64,000 nt of DNA from Glycine soja (GCF_004193775.1 NC_041016.1:42953522-43017521); one strand, 5' to 3'; positions 12,578-23,964 are shown, numbered from the stretch's first letter. The notes: generated from the sequence alone by a model not told the origin. Translations and numbers: made by a program.

Positions 12578-14533
12578 TGTGGTATCAAGCGCATGTTCAT
12601 CTAGGTGATGTTCTTTTGCTTCCTCTATCTTTTTGTTTGGTGAATTTTCTTTAATTCCTTGTTCTTCATCTTATTCTCCATGTATATCCTCCATTGTCTT
12701 GTGGTTTGGTGCTGTTTAGACTATATTCAAAAAATAAACCGATTAAATCTTAGATCTACACTTGTTCTTGCATTTTTATGGTTCAAATTTTGTAGATCTA
12801 CTCTTGAATCATGTTTTTGTGTTGATTTTAGGTTCTATCTTTTTTCATTCATAATATTCTTATGCTGAACCTTAGATCTAAATTTTATTCCAAAATATTG
12901 ATTAGAAAAAAAACACAAAAATCTAAGTGTAAATCACTTAATCCATGTTCTAAGTTTATGTTGAATTTTTATTTTTGTTGATTGAATTCTAGATACATTT
13001 GTTCATGTATTCTTGTCATTCTTAGCCTATCTTTTGAATTTTGAGTCTAATTCGTGCATGTTATTTAGTTCATAACATGTTCTAAATCAATGCCTAGAAG
13101 TAATCCCGTTGAACTTTTTTTTTTGTTTTCTAAGTTTCCTACATGATGCCTATGATGAAGTTGAGTTGTGGTGCTGAGTTGTGGCTGGATTTGTGAATCA
13201 AAATAAGTCGTAGGCTCTCTTGAATTGTGTTATTCAAGATAATTGAGCATAAGCAAACACAAATTGTAACTATCCAAGCCTTAAGCAATATAAACACTAC
13301 TCTTGATTTCTAGGTTGAAATTGCTGGTGCTGGCAGCTTGAACATACGAACTTGTATAAATTATTGGGAATTGGTCACTACGTGTTTTGAGCTGAAATTT
13401 TTACAGCATTTTCTAGACATCTGGAACAAAATTATGAAAAAAGAACCAAGCGATTTGGATTAAAGGAAAAAAAATAAGAAAAATCACACAATTTGGCAGA
13501 AAAATCAGTGTCTAGGAAAAAAAAAGTGAAAGGGAAGTGTGCTTGTTATTTTGACTCAAAATTTGTTCTATAATTGGTGCCCATTTTATACCAATCCTAG
13601 TTCTGAAATTTCAATTGAAAATTACTGTGAATACAAGTTCCAAAACTAGAGGTTTCTTGAGTCTTTTTTTTATAGTTTTTTTTACTCTACTCTAGAGCCA
13701 TTCTAAATTTTTCTTTGAGTCCTAGCTTGCTTTTATGTGCTTTTCATTGCTTTAATTGTTGAATAATCCTTGAAAATTTGTATTGTTAAACTCTATTGGT
13801 TTAGCTTTCATTTCATTTTTTTGCTCTTTGGCTATTGTTTGTCTCTTTGTTTCCTTGTTTGTGAGTTGCCATATAGGGAATTGGAAAGGAGGATTGGTGC
13901 CATCCCTTGAAAAATTTGAGTCAAGAAGCAAGGGGAAAACCACCTTAAGAGCTATTGGACTAAGAAGCACTCCAAATTGATTGAATCACCAAAGAGAGAA
14001 CAACCACCAAAATTTAGGACCTTTTTGTAATTTTGTAATTGACAATTTACTTACTTTCATTGCTTTCAAATTTTGTAACAAAAAGGCCTTTCATTGGAAG
14101 TAAGTTGGGAGCCTCCAATAGGTCACCCTACTTCTATTTGTGTGTAATAATTTTAGGCAATTTTCCGTTATGATTGTGAATGTTTTGTTGGGAACCTTAA
14201 ATGTGGTCATCCAAACACTCTTAGGATTCGCCTAGTTTACATTTCTTGCTTACTTTCACAGCTTATTTCCTTTAACTTCCATTGTCAAACCGCCTAGATA
14301 GCTTACCTTTTACCAATTAGTTTTTACCTTATCTTTCACACCTCTTTTAGTGTTTATTTTGGCTAGTTTCAACCATAGTTTCTTTTACCTTTTGTTTTCA
14401 AACCCCCAACAAGAAAGAACCATAACTTAGGAACCAACATGAATCTTCATTATTTATCTAGTGTTAATGGTGAGGGTTCTACTCCTAAGGGCCCCTTGTA
14501 TAAGATATTAGATTAGTTGAGATCCCTTAAGTT

Positions 14534-16222
14534 GTGGAAAGAAAAACAAGAGAGAAAAGAAAAAGGAAAAAAAAAAGAGTGGAAGAAATAAGTCAAGATA
14601 AAAGAGAGGAAGAAAGAAGAAAAATAATAAAAGAAATGAAAAGAGAAAAGCATGTCTCCTATAGTAGTCATGACTCTTGCAAGAGTTTAAGTGAAGAACT
14701 TAGCGACTATTATAGAGGGCGCCATAGTTCACATACTAAACATCATTCCCAAAGAAGAGAAAAAGGATAGAAGACCTCAAGAGGTTAACATTAGCCTCCC
14801 ATATTTCCATGGAAAAGATAATGTTGAGGCCTACTTAGATTGGGAAATGAGGTTGAACAACTCTTTGCTTGCCATCATATTAGCAAAGAGAGAAAAGTTC
14901 CATTGGCTACCCTTAGCTTTCAAGGGTATGCCCTCTATTGGTGGACTTCCCTTGTTAGGGAACGAAGGATTCATGGGGATCCTCCAGTAGAGTATTGGAA
15001 TGATCTTAAGAATGCCCTTAGGAAGAGGCACATTCCCTCCTACTATGAAAGGGAGCTTATAGACAAGCTCCAAAGGCTTAGACAAGGGAGTATGAGTGTT
15101 GAAGAATATAGACAACAAATAGAACTACTCCTTTTAAGAGCTGGACTTAGGGAGGAGGAAAGAACAAGCATAGCTAGGTTCCTTAGTGGGCTTAATATGG
15201 AAGTGAGGGATAAGGTTGAACTCCTTCCATATAGGGACCTAGATGAGCTAGTCCAACTTTTTATAAAAGTGGAGCAACAACTTAAAAGAAAACCTTCTTC
15301 AAAATCTTATGGCTTTCACTTTTATCCAAGGAAGGACCAAGCCCAAGGAATTTTGGGGGCTGTTCCTTCAAAACCCAAGGAAGATAAGGGTAAGACCATA
15401 GAGAAATCCACCCCTAAGACTAGTTCCTAAGAAAGGACTAGCAACATTAAATGCTTCAAATGTCTTGGGAGAGGTCACATTGCCTCTCAATGCCCCACAA
15501 AGAAAACCATGATTATGAGGGATCAAGACATTTATAGTAGTCAAGAGGAGAGTACTTCTTCCCCTTCCTCTAGTGGAAGTGAAGATGATGTAAGGGGTGA
15601 AAAGTCTAGTGAGGAAGTCTACCCCCTTGAAAAAGGTGACCTCTTAATGGTTAGAAGGCTCCTTGGAGGTCAATCTTGTGATCTATCTCAATCTCAAAGA
15701 GAGAACATCTTTCATACAAGATGCAAAATTTTAGATAAAACTTGTTCTCTCATTGTGGATGGTGGATCTTGTTGTAATTTTTGTAGCACAAGATTCGTTT
15801 CCAAGTTGAACCTCACTATCATTCCTTACCCAAAACCTTATAAACTTCAATGGCTCAATGAACAAGGGGAAATGATAGTTAACCAACAAGTGAAGGTACC
15901 TTTCTCCATTGGGACATATAAGGATGAAGTTAATTGTGATATAGTTCCCATGGAGGCAGGGCATATTCTTTTAGGAAGGCCATGGCAATTTGATAGGAAG
16001 ATCATTTACAATGGCCTAACTAATGAGATTACCCTCACCCATCTTGGCACTAAATTTTTGTTGCATCCTCAAACACCTTCACAGGTGGCCAAGGATCTAC
16101 TAACTATGAAAGATAAGAGGGATGAGGAAGAAAAACTAGAAAACCAAAAGAAAAAGAAGGATAGTAAGGCCTTGTCTTCAAAGGCCAAGGGGAAGGAAAA
16201 AGAGGAAAAGGATTCCTCTTAG
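14534..16222 (+). pseudogene. Gypsy gag-protease frame with frameshift and stop
   Basis: The N-terminus is highly charged (KRKKKRVEEISQDKREEE). The gag domain begins at about 14760 (LPYFHGKDNVEAYLDWEM). One base is missing at about 14848, after which the frame continues LFACHHISKERK, the retroviral-type gag core YALYWWTSLVRER, and VEEYRQQIELLLLRAGL to about 15290. An in-frame TAA at 15428 precedes a CCHC zinc knuckle (CFKCLGRGHIASQC). The aspartic protease follows, with active-site motif LIVDGGSCCNF (D-G-G in place of D-T/S-G) and the flap/C-terminal block GHILLGRPWQFDRK. It ends in a lysine-rich tail. Not functional as it stands. Confidence 0.85.
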
Positions 16223-17045
16223 AAGATTGTTAAGAAGGAAAATCATTTTGCAACAAAATGTGATATCAAAAGAGCACTCCTTCTTAAACAATCTTTCTAC
16301 CTTCTCCTATCAAGGGAAACATCCCTTAGCACCGCCATACCTCTTGATCTTGAGGTTATTCCTCAAGTAAAGGAGTTGTTGGATGAGGGTTTGGTTCGTA
16401 AGAGCTTAAATCCTTGTGCTTTGTTGGTGCCCAAAATAAGTATTATGAGGCACCAAATCCCTATGATAGGTGGTATGATGAATGTGTTGAGTGGTGCAAC
16501 CCTCTTTTGTAAAATCACTCATGCACCCAACATCTTCATGACTTGTGTACATAGGGACTCATTAGGTAGGTTTGTTCTTATTTTTTGTTTCAATAGAAAC
16601 TTAGGTGCTCATATGGGACACCTTAGGTTTGTCATAATTTTTTGTAGGAATAATCAACATGAAAATAAAGAAAAACGTATGTTTTATTCTATTACATTCC
16701 TTAACTTTTTAAATAGTGGTCAAGGGCTTCCCATGGACCCTAAAAGAATAAAGGTCATTCCTGAGTGGCCTACTCCACTATGTATAAGGGAAATTTGGGG
16801 CTTTAATGACTTAACAAACTTTTACAAAAGGTTTGTCTCATATTTTTCTATACTTGTAGCGCCACTCATTGAGTTGGTGAGGAACTATGTTCTCTCATGG
16901 GAAGATGGTCAGGAAAGGGGTTTTCAGTCCTTACCCTACTCTAACATACCCAACATCACTAATACATATGTTTTTATTCTTTTTACAGGTGTTGAGGAAA
17001 GAATCCCTGAGTTTCAAGAACCTATGGATTTGAGGTCAAATCCTT
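16223..17045 (+). pseudogene. Gypsy reverse transcriptase remnant with internal deletion
   Basis: Fragments align in order with a Gypsy reverse transcriptase: VKELLDEGLVRKSLNPCA, then MIGGMMNVLSGATLFCKI, then a degraded stretch where the YFDD catalytic box should be (FVLIFCFNRN), then MDPKRIKVIPEWPTP and LTNFYKRFVSYFSILVAP from the connection domain. The palm segment between motif B and the catalytic aspartates is largely missing. RNase H and integrase are absent, and the frame runs into DLRSNPFQRGG at the polypurine tract. The element would need another copy's enzymes to move. Confidence 0.8.
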
Positions 17046-17061
17046 TTCAAAGGGGAGGGAA

Positions 17062-18035
17062 TGATGCAATCCTACCTCCCAAGGGCATTGGATAGAAGAC
17101 TCCAAAAAGATTGGGCCAGAGATGCAAGAGAAGGCCCTAAAGTTTTCATGAGCCTTAGGATAGATTTTGGACCCATGGGCTAAGTATGAGCCCACTTATC
17201 TTTGTACATATTAGATTAGGATTTCATTATTTTTGGGCCTTGTATTTAGGGCTCCATAATATAGGTAGGGTACCCTAGAAATGTAGGATTTTTCCGCCCT
17301 TGTATTTTAGGGCACCTAGACTAGTTTTTGTATTAGGGGTAGTTTTGTAATTTCACATGCATTAAGTGAATATTTGATGTGTGTGTTGAGAAATAAATTT
17401 AATTGAATTGGTAGAAGCTCAATCCAATTAAATTTTAGAGGGGGAGGTGGGCATTTGCTTGCTACACCCCATTGCCACATCATATAGTCACACTTTGTGT
17501 ATGTCCTTCATGTTTTACATGCCTCATGACACCTAAGCACACTTAGTCGAGAATCTTGGACTTCATCTTGCATTAGTGGGCTGAACCATAGCTAAAATTC
17601 ACTGATCATAATTAGTGAAATTTTGGCTCCAAAATTTGGCTCTACAAATTCAATTTCAAATTCAAGTGAAATTTGAATAGAAATTCAAATTTCCCTCCAA
17701 TTTTGTGTGACACTTAGGCTATAAATAAAGGTCATGTGTGTGCATTTTTTTGAACTTTGATCATTTGAAAATTAAACTTCAGATTTCAGAGCTCTCTTAG
17801 AGCACAAAATTCCGTGCTATTGTCTCCCTCTCCCTTCATTCATCTCCTTCTTCCTCCAAGCTCTTATCCATGGCCTCCTATGGTGGTGAGCTTCTTCTAG
17901 ACTCATCTTCTCCTTGAAGAGGCATCTCCTCTCTCTCTTCCTTCTCCATTCCACTGCCATTCATCTTCCAAGAAGCAAAGGAATCTGTTGATGAAGAAGA
18001 TCCTAGGCCTACAAGCTCCAATGGAGCTTACACCA
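17062..18035 (+). repeat. Gypsy 3' LTR
   Basis: Direct repeat of 11615-12577. It begins TGATGCAATCC after the polypurine tract and ends ..cttacacca directly before the duplicated tttcc. Confidence 0.85.
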
Positions 18036-18040
18036 TTTCC

Positions 18041-18728
18041 TTACTCACTTTGGACTTCAGTCTTTAGTGTTGATATTGACAACAAATATTGGTTGTGGAC
18101 CTCCAAAACAAGCATTGTTGTTGTTGTTGTTGTTCACAATATTTGTTACTATTTTAAGGAAATAGAAAGATACTTGTGTATACCCCCCAAATACTATATT
18201 TTAAGAGCATAGCACTGTATATCCCCCAATATTGTAGTTTAAACTATATAGCAATATTACTATTATATACCAACTTATATCACCTAAAATACCAGGCTTT
18301 AATTCCCCCCAATATCTACAATAGATCATTGTGAATGCAGTTCTGCACAAGTTTGACCAGCAATGCAAAACCAACCTATATATTAAAGAGCAATAGAGTT
18401 AGGCATTGTGATTATGAAGATAGAAAAGCCTCAAATTTTGAACATTGAACAATACTAAAAAGCAACTTAAGTATTTCACCTAAAATTTATTTAAAAGTAA
18501 TATCTCAAGTGTAAGTTCTTAATCAATTTTTTGTTGCTTGTAGCTGACAAGATACTAGTTAGTGTGCAACTACCACACAAACCATTTGCCCCATTTTCAT
18601 CTAGTTTTGTCCTAATTAAAAAATAACATCACAGCAAAAAAGAAAATAAAAACTAACTATCAAGAGGTAAAATATGTTATTTTTCAATTGGTGCAATAGA
18701 CAAAAAAAATTAAGTGGTCAATGACTTA
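18041..18728. other. Gene-free stretch between Gypsy and the sulfate transporter fragment
   Basis: Continues the sequence interrupted by Gypsy at 11609. It contains a short GTT repeat near 18115-18132. No coding signature is visible. Confidence 0.4.
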
Positions 18729-18915
18729 CTCGAACAAGAAGGCCAATCTCTACGTACTGTTGCAAACAATAACCCAAGAAAACCACCAATACAAGAAACA
18801 AAGCCCAATTTGTCAACCTTCCATATATAGTGAGCCTCACTTAGCTCAATTAATCCTGGAAGACCAGATAGGATGATAGAGGCAAGGATAGCCACAGGGG
18901 TGTAGGACAAAAACA
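18729..18915 (-). pseudogene. Sulfate transporter (SULTR) exon fragment
   Basis: On the minus strand, after a splice acceptor (gttgttaaag), the translation reads [20 protein letters not shown], then [18 protein letters not shown] and [13 protein letters not shown]. This is the conserved exon of plant SLC26-type proton/sulfate cotransporters in the last membrane segments before the STAS domain. A frameshift near 18757 separates this from the expected EIGLLV continuation, which is present in another frame. No neighbouring SULTR exons exist, so it is an isolated copied exon. Like the CSLC exon it lies in the block bounded on the right by a CACTA terminus. Confidence 0.75.
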
Positions 18916-19385
18916 CTTTAACAACCAAAAAATACATGTATTGAATTACTCTAGTTGGCATTTTAATTTTTGTGAAAATGCTCTGTAATACATGTATTTG
19001 AGTAAAGAACATTACTCATTTATAGATTGATGAATCAAGCCATATGTTTATTTTTGTTTGTCTCTTAACTAAAAAACATCAAATTCGTGAAAAATACACT
19101 ATAGAAACTAGTTTTCATAAGAAGAAATCACAATGGGATTAGAAACATGCTTCAGAGAGAAGTGAGCACAAAGAGGAACCATGAAGACATGAAGCTTACC
19201 TCCAACCCAACAGCGACAATGGCAATGAGACAGGCAGTGAGAATAGCGAGACTAGCAGTCATGAAAGGAAGTTGCGATGAAGACGATGAACAACAAGATT
19301 GGTGCGGAGTTGCGATGAAGATTGGTATTAACGTGAAATTGTGGCAAAGACGTCAGTGAATTAGGGCATGGAGCCAATAATATTT

Positions 19386-19749
19386 TTAAAAATCGAGTTG
19401 TTAACATCGGTTTTTTTGGAAAAAAACCGATGTTAATATATGTTAACATCGGTTTTTTAAAAAAAAAACTGATGTTAACTTCTAATTTACCAACATCAAT
19501 TTTTTGAAAAAGCGATGTTAACGTAGTTATGTTAACATCGGTTTATAAATAACCGATGTTAACCTACAATGTTAACAATGGTTTTTTTAAAATCGATGTT
19601 AACATATGACATTAACATCGGTTATTTTAAAAACCGATGTTAAGAAACTCTAATTATTTACCATTATGCCACCGCATTTTTTTTTAACATCAGTTTTGTC
19701 AAAAACTGATGTAAATATGGTGATGTTAAATCTACATTTTGTAGTAGTG
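19386..19749. mobile_element. CACTA-type transposon terminus with hairpin-forming subterminal repeats
   Basis: The block ends ..tgtagtagtg, which read on the other strand is CACTACTACA, the classic CACTA terminus. The flanking triplet taa would be a 3-bp target duplication. The preceding 350 bp contain about six inverted units of the form ttaacatcggttt...aaaccgatgttaa (from about 19401, 19443, 19529, 19569, 19612 and 19684), each able to fold into a hairpin. Such arrays are typical subterminal transposase-binding sites of CACTA elements. The sequence directly right of the terminus is Copia RNase H, so this element jumped into Copia. I found no matching left terminus. Confidence 0.75.
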
Positions 19750-19750
19750 T

Positions 19751-19952
19751 AAGTCTTGCTAAGAATCCAGTCTTCCATTCTAGATGCAAGCATATTCAAT
19801 TAAGATACCATTTTATCAGGGAGTTAATATATGATGGAGACTTATCTTTGCTGAAGATCTTAGTATCGAAGAATACAAAAAATATGTTGACTAAAGTTGT
19901 TACAACTGACAAGCTGAGACTTTGCATTTCCTCAGTTAGCCTTCGAGGATAA
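19751..19952 (+). pseudogene. Copia RNase H C-terminal fragment
   Basis: The frame SLAKNPVFHSRCKHIQLRYH followed by FIRELIYDGDLSLLKI and ending SVSLRG plus TAA is the end of Copia RNase H. It is the 3' continuation of the gag-integrase remnant at 3465-5790 and proves that both belong to one split element. The break with the CACTA terminus is immediately upstream. Confidence 0.85.
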
Positions 19953-20048
19953 TTAAAGATGAAGGCACTACACTAGGTAAAGAGTCGATAAACTCATTGC
20001 TTACAAGGAGCTGCTAGAGTTTGGAACTTAGACCCCAAGTGGGAGAAT

Positions 20049-20291
20049 TGTTAGAGTTTTGTGGTCTTAGTTCCTTTGACCCACATCGCTTGGTTTATAA
20101 AAACTTGTATCTCATTAGTGCTATATATAGAGACACCTTGTAAGCTTTAAAATGTGCAAGTAACAAGAAAGTTTTCTCAGTATAGCTGTAGACGTAGGTA
20201 CATACATTGTGTGTCGAACCACGTTAAAATTTTATGTCTTCTCTCTCTTCTCCTTATTCCTGTCTCTTCTTCTTATTGCTTTATACTAACA
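20049..20291 (+). repeat. Copia 3' LTR
   Basis: Begins tgttagag after a purine tract (aagtgggagaat) and ends taaca. It matches the split 5' LTR. A TATA-like ctatatatag lies at about 20121. Confidence 0.85.
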
Positions 20292-20296
20292 TCAAT

Positions 20297-20888
20297 TGTT
20301 GGAGTACAAGTGTGAGGTGAAGTCCCACATCGGGTAGAAGTAAAAAAGTTGAGCACCATATAAGTGAGGAGAAGACCCATAAACCTGAGCCTCAAGGTTT
20401 TGGGTTAAAGTGTGGTGTCAAGTTTCCTTATGTAGTGGCTCGTGCTACACCGGTGTAAATCTATCCAGAGTTTAATCCCCTCGAATTTACCCAACAACTG
20501 GTATCAGAGCCGATGGTTCGCTTGGTGACCGACTCAAACGAGTAAGATGACGACAATGGATCTTGGCCTTAGGGTCCAGGCAGTGTGTCCCGCGGCGGTG
20601 CAAGTACCGTACCTAGAGCATGTGGGCTCTAATGGCTATACTCGTGGAGGGGGAGCATGTGGAAGAGACTCACACTTGAGGGAGAGATTGTTGGAGTACA
20701 AGTGTGAGGTGAAGTCCTACATCGGATAGAAGTGAAAAAGTTGAGCATCATATAAGTGAGGAGAAGACCCATAAACCTAAGCCTTAAGGTTTTGGGTTAA
20801 AGTGTGATGTCAAATTTTCTTATATGGTAGCTCGTGTTACATCGGTGTAAATCTATCCAGAGTTTACTCCCCTCGAATTTCCCCAACA
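20297..20888 (+). mobile_element. TRIM (terminal-repeat retrotransposon in miniature)
   Basis: Two 200-bp direct repeats, 20297-20496 and 20689-20888, both start TGTTGGAGTAC and end CCAACA. Between them is a 192-bp interior with a primer-binding site (ctggtatcagagc, about 20498) at its left end and a purine tract (gagggagaga) at its right end. There is no coding capacity beyond a chance 60-codon frame. The sequence tcaat occurs directly before the element (20292-20296) and again at 20897-20901, 8 bp beyond its end. Confidence 0.9.
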
Positions 20889-20901
20889 AGGAGAGATCAA
20901 T

Positions 20902-21829
20902 TGCTGTGGATAATTTTTACAAACTCAGATTCTCAATTTCTTTTTTGTGGTTTTCACAATCTTTTGGATTTATTTGTTTATAACTGTCGTGATTCTCCTT
21001 TTCCATCTCATGTACTCCATTTGCTTAGATTCATGTTCATTGTCTGAACTCAGAACCTCATGTGTAGGTAAGTATATCCTTTACTCGTGTTACTTCTTGC
21101 ACAGAAAAATGGTTATATTTTCGTGATGGCGTTGATGTTGTTTGATGCAGTCCTTAGTTTTGTTCTGACTTTGGTTTCTACCAACTGAACAGTTTTATGC
21201 AATTTTTGTTTAAGTGGGAAACTTTGATCATTTATGGAATTGGTGTACTTTCTATATCATAACTTATTGAATAATAATCATGCATATACAATATACAAAC
21301 TTGCTGCAATCTGAACTACATTTTTATTAATATTCCAATTTGCGATACTTAAATAAACGTGTACTGTTGATATCGTTGTTGTAATGTTGTATTGGGTTCG
21401 GTGAATGGCACTTTGGAAATGGTATGGGGGAAGTTATTACATGGATATGTTGAATTTTTACATTGATATGTCATTGTTATGAATGCTTGCTAGGTAGCTA
21501 TGTTGAGGTTTCAAACTTTTCTCACTTGGTTTGTTTTATGTTTTATGGTTTTTGCTATAACAATTAAGGATGCTGCATAAGCTGAACTCAATTAATGAGA
21601 TTAATGACTCTAAATAAACATGGAAATTAGCTATGAAGATCCTCAACATTTGGACTGTTCAGAGACCTCCTAGGAAAACACTTGAAATGATTCTTATGGA
21701 TAAAAATGTAATGACTTAATCAAAGATTGCTTTCAAATTCTGCATATTGATTCTATGATGAACTTATTCTGTTTACTCTGTTACTTAAGTAGCGAGACAA
21801 GGTAATAGCTCAAGTGAATAATAACTCGG
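20902..21829. other. Gene-free stretch
   Basis: T-rich sequence resembling a plant 5' UTR or intron, with a possible splice donor (gtgtag|gtaagta) near 21066. No coding exon is recognised. Confidence 0.35.
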
Positions 21830-21844
21830 ACACAGAAAAGTGGA

Positions 21845-22065
21845 AAGGGATACTCATACAGGGTTGGTCGTACATTGTTTAGAATTTTGAGGTGGAGGCT
21901 AACAATGGCAAATAAAAGGCATCCAATCATAGGTACAAGTTGACTTTTCTCAAAGGAACAATGGTCAAGGAACAATCTGTACCTGAGATACCTCAAAATA
22001 GATATCGTCTTACAAAGTTTCAAGCTAATTGAAGTGTTGATCCTGATGTATTAATAGGTAAAGAT
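21845..22065 (+). pseudogene. RPA-like OB-fold fragment (Helitron-associated)
   Basis: In one frame the sequence reads GILIQGWSYIV, a stop, NFEVEANNGK, a stop, KASNHRYKLTFLKGTMVKEQ and then IPQNRYRLTKFQAN. This is the pattern of the plant RPA70-like N-terminal domain, in which a YVIxNF block is followed by a YKxTxHxYKLxF block and IPxxxFxFxxF. Three stops and no long open frame show decay. Confidence 0.6.
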
Positions 22066-23960
22066 TACATCATGTATAGATATTGCTGAAGTTGTTAATA
22101 ACAAGTAGTTTGGGTTTTTGAACATTATGTTTTATTGATACGTAAAGAGCAAGGAGATATATCTTTTAACTCCTGTTGGTCCAGGGTACGGGTGCACTAT
22201 GAATTAGTTATGACGTTTTTTAAGTCTTTTTTTTTTATAGAAAATTTAAAGAAAAGTGAAACAAGTTGGAACTTTTTAATTTGGGTTTGTACTTTTAGTG
22301 TGATTAACAACTTTAATGGATCCCCATATAGATTTTTTTTTTCTTTTCTTGCATATGATGTTAAACAAGTTGTTTCTGACTTACATTATTTTAATAATGG
22401 ATTAGATGAATGCTATTTTTTTAGTACACTGAATTTGTGTGTATATATATATATAGCCAATGTGATTATTTTTGGAAGACTTCAGCAAAAATTACATTTT
22501 CCCTTTTTAAATATTCTTTTCCTATCCTTATTATTTTCTAACGAAGTCTCTTTTTGGTTCATAAATTGCAATTTCGAATAGGTGCATGTAGTATTTGGTT
22601 TTGCTTCTCTTTCTCTCACTCTTTTGTTGTATGCTTGTACTTCCCTATTTTATTCTAGCTTAGAAAGTAGCAAAAATGACAATATTTTCTTCCCTTTTCA
22701 TTTTTACTTTGGGATCGCAGTAGCTAATGAATTTGTTTTCTATCATGCATTCAATGAACCCAGTCGCATTTTTATCTTGACTAGTGTAAATTTTTTTTTT
22801 TTTTATTAACATATGTGACTGGTGAGTTTGATGGTTCAGTCCAATGTAACCTTGAGAGTAAGCCAAGGAAAGTGCAATTTAATTTGAAGGATGAAGGTTA
22901 AATCATCATAATTAATTTATTAAATATATATTTTCTGATTTTTATTTTATTGCGTGCATTACATGAGTCTAATTTAATGTATAAAATTTATAGTTAATGT
23001 TAAAATATTATAATGTAATTATATTAAATAAATATTATGTATTAAAATTTTTAAAAAAAAGTACAAAAAAATCAAATTATTTACTTAATTTTTTTTTTAT
23101 TTTTGGATTAACTTTTTTTTTATAATGTAATTTTTTCAAAAATATTTTTTTAAAATACATATTTATTTTTAATCAATCAAAGAGTAATAATAGTTAATAT
23201 AAAATGACAACAAATATATAAAAATAGAAAATAATAGTTATTAATAAAGAAAAATAGATAAAGATAAAAAGATATTGAGAAAATTAGGAAAGATAAAAAC
23301 TAACTAAGATAAGAAAAACAATTCTAATTTCTTTGGTGAATTTTTACCCACGGTTTCATGTTAACTTTTTAAAAAAATTATAATAGTTAGCATTATAATT
23401 AATTATATAGAAAAGATAACTCTAACCAAAATTTTAACTTTTCATTTGTTAAATATACCAAAGATTCTAATTGGTTAGTTGTTGTCAAAACAAAGCCTTG
23501 AGACTTGTATGATGTGTATGTGAAAGTATTGTAAAGAAAATGATTTATCCTGACCCATACTTGATAGAAAACAGGTGGTACCTTAAGTTGTTGAACATAA
23601 AGAAGAAGAAGAAAGTGATAACAAAATTATTGATCTAAAGAAGAAGAAATTGATTATATAAGTGAAGCTAATAATAGTGATGATGATTATTAGTATTGTA
23701 TATATTATTTTTTGTACACCAAACTTTATTATTAGTTACTTTTAGTATTTTTTAATTATATATTATGTTTGTTGCTTGCTATAATAATTGCTATTGTGAA
23801 GGTTATACTTTTGTTTCTTGACATTTATTTTAAATAACAAATTTTACAAATACAATTGAATTTAAAATTTATATTTTTAGTTTGATAGAAATAATAGATG
23901 AAAAATTTAATTTAATAGGCTAACATTGAAAGGTAGGTAGTATTTTAATTACCCTCAAAT
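22066..23960. other. AT-rich gene-free DNA between RPA-like fragments
   Basis: Sequence above 75% AT, with long T runs and several small frames (up to 148 codons at 22135-22581) rich in Phe, Leu and Ser and without family signatures. It may include Helitron intron sequence and small insertions. I see no gene. Confidence 0.4.
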
Positions 23961-23964
23961 CCAT

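Larger units (their letters stand above)
11615..18035 (+). mobile_element. Non-autonomous Ty3/Gypsy LTR retrotransposon, TSD tttcc
   Basis: Two LTRs of about 963 and 974 bp flank a 4.5-kb interior. A perfect 5-bp duplication tttcc (11610-11614 and 18036-18040) marks the insertion. A tRNA-Met-type primer-binding site (tggtatcaagcgc) begins at about 12580, and a polypurine tract (aaaggggagggaa) ends just before 17062. The interior has a long untranslated leader (12578-14533), a frameshifted gag-protease frame, and a reverse transcriptase reduced by an internal deletion. No integrase is present. The LTRs are still highly similar, differing by scattered substitutions and a few small gaps, so the insertion is moderately young and later than the DNA it sits in. 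Confidence 0.9.
1739..20291 (+). mobile_element. Degraded Ty1/Copia LTR retrotransposon, split by nested insertions
   Basis: The element is defined by two similar LTRs of about 241 bp (5', after removing an insertion) and 243 bp (3'). A primer-binding site complementary to initiator methionine tRNA (tggtatcaagagc, 3373-3385) follows the 5' LTR, and a purine-rich tract lies just before the 3' LTR at 20049. Gag, protease and integrase remnants lie at 3465-5790 and the last part of RNase H at 19751-19952. The reverse transcriptase is missing. About 14 kb of unrelated DNA sits where it should be. The first bases of the 5' LTR read cgctagag against tgttagag in the 3' LTR, so the left terminus is mutated or slightly truncated. 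The element is dead. Confidence 0.85.

Noticed and set aside
22135..22581. 148-codon plus-strand frame
   Set aside because: Phe/Ser/Leu-rich translation of AT-rich DNA with no motif and no flanking splice or promoter signals.
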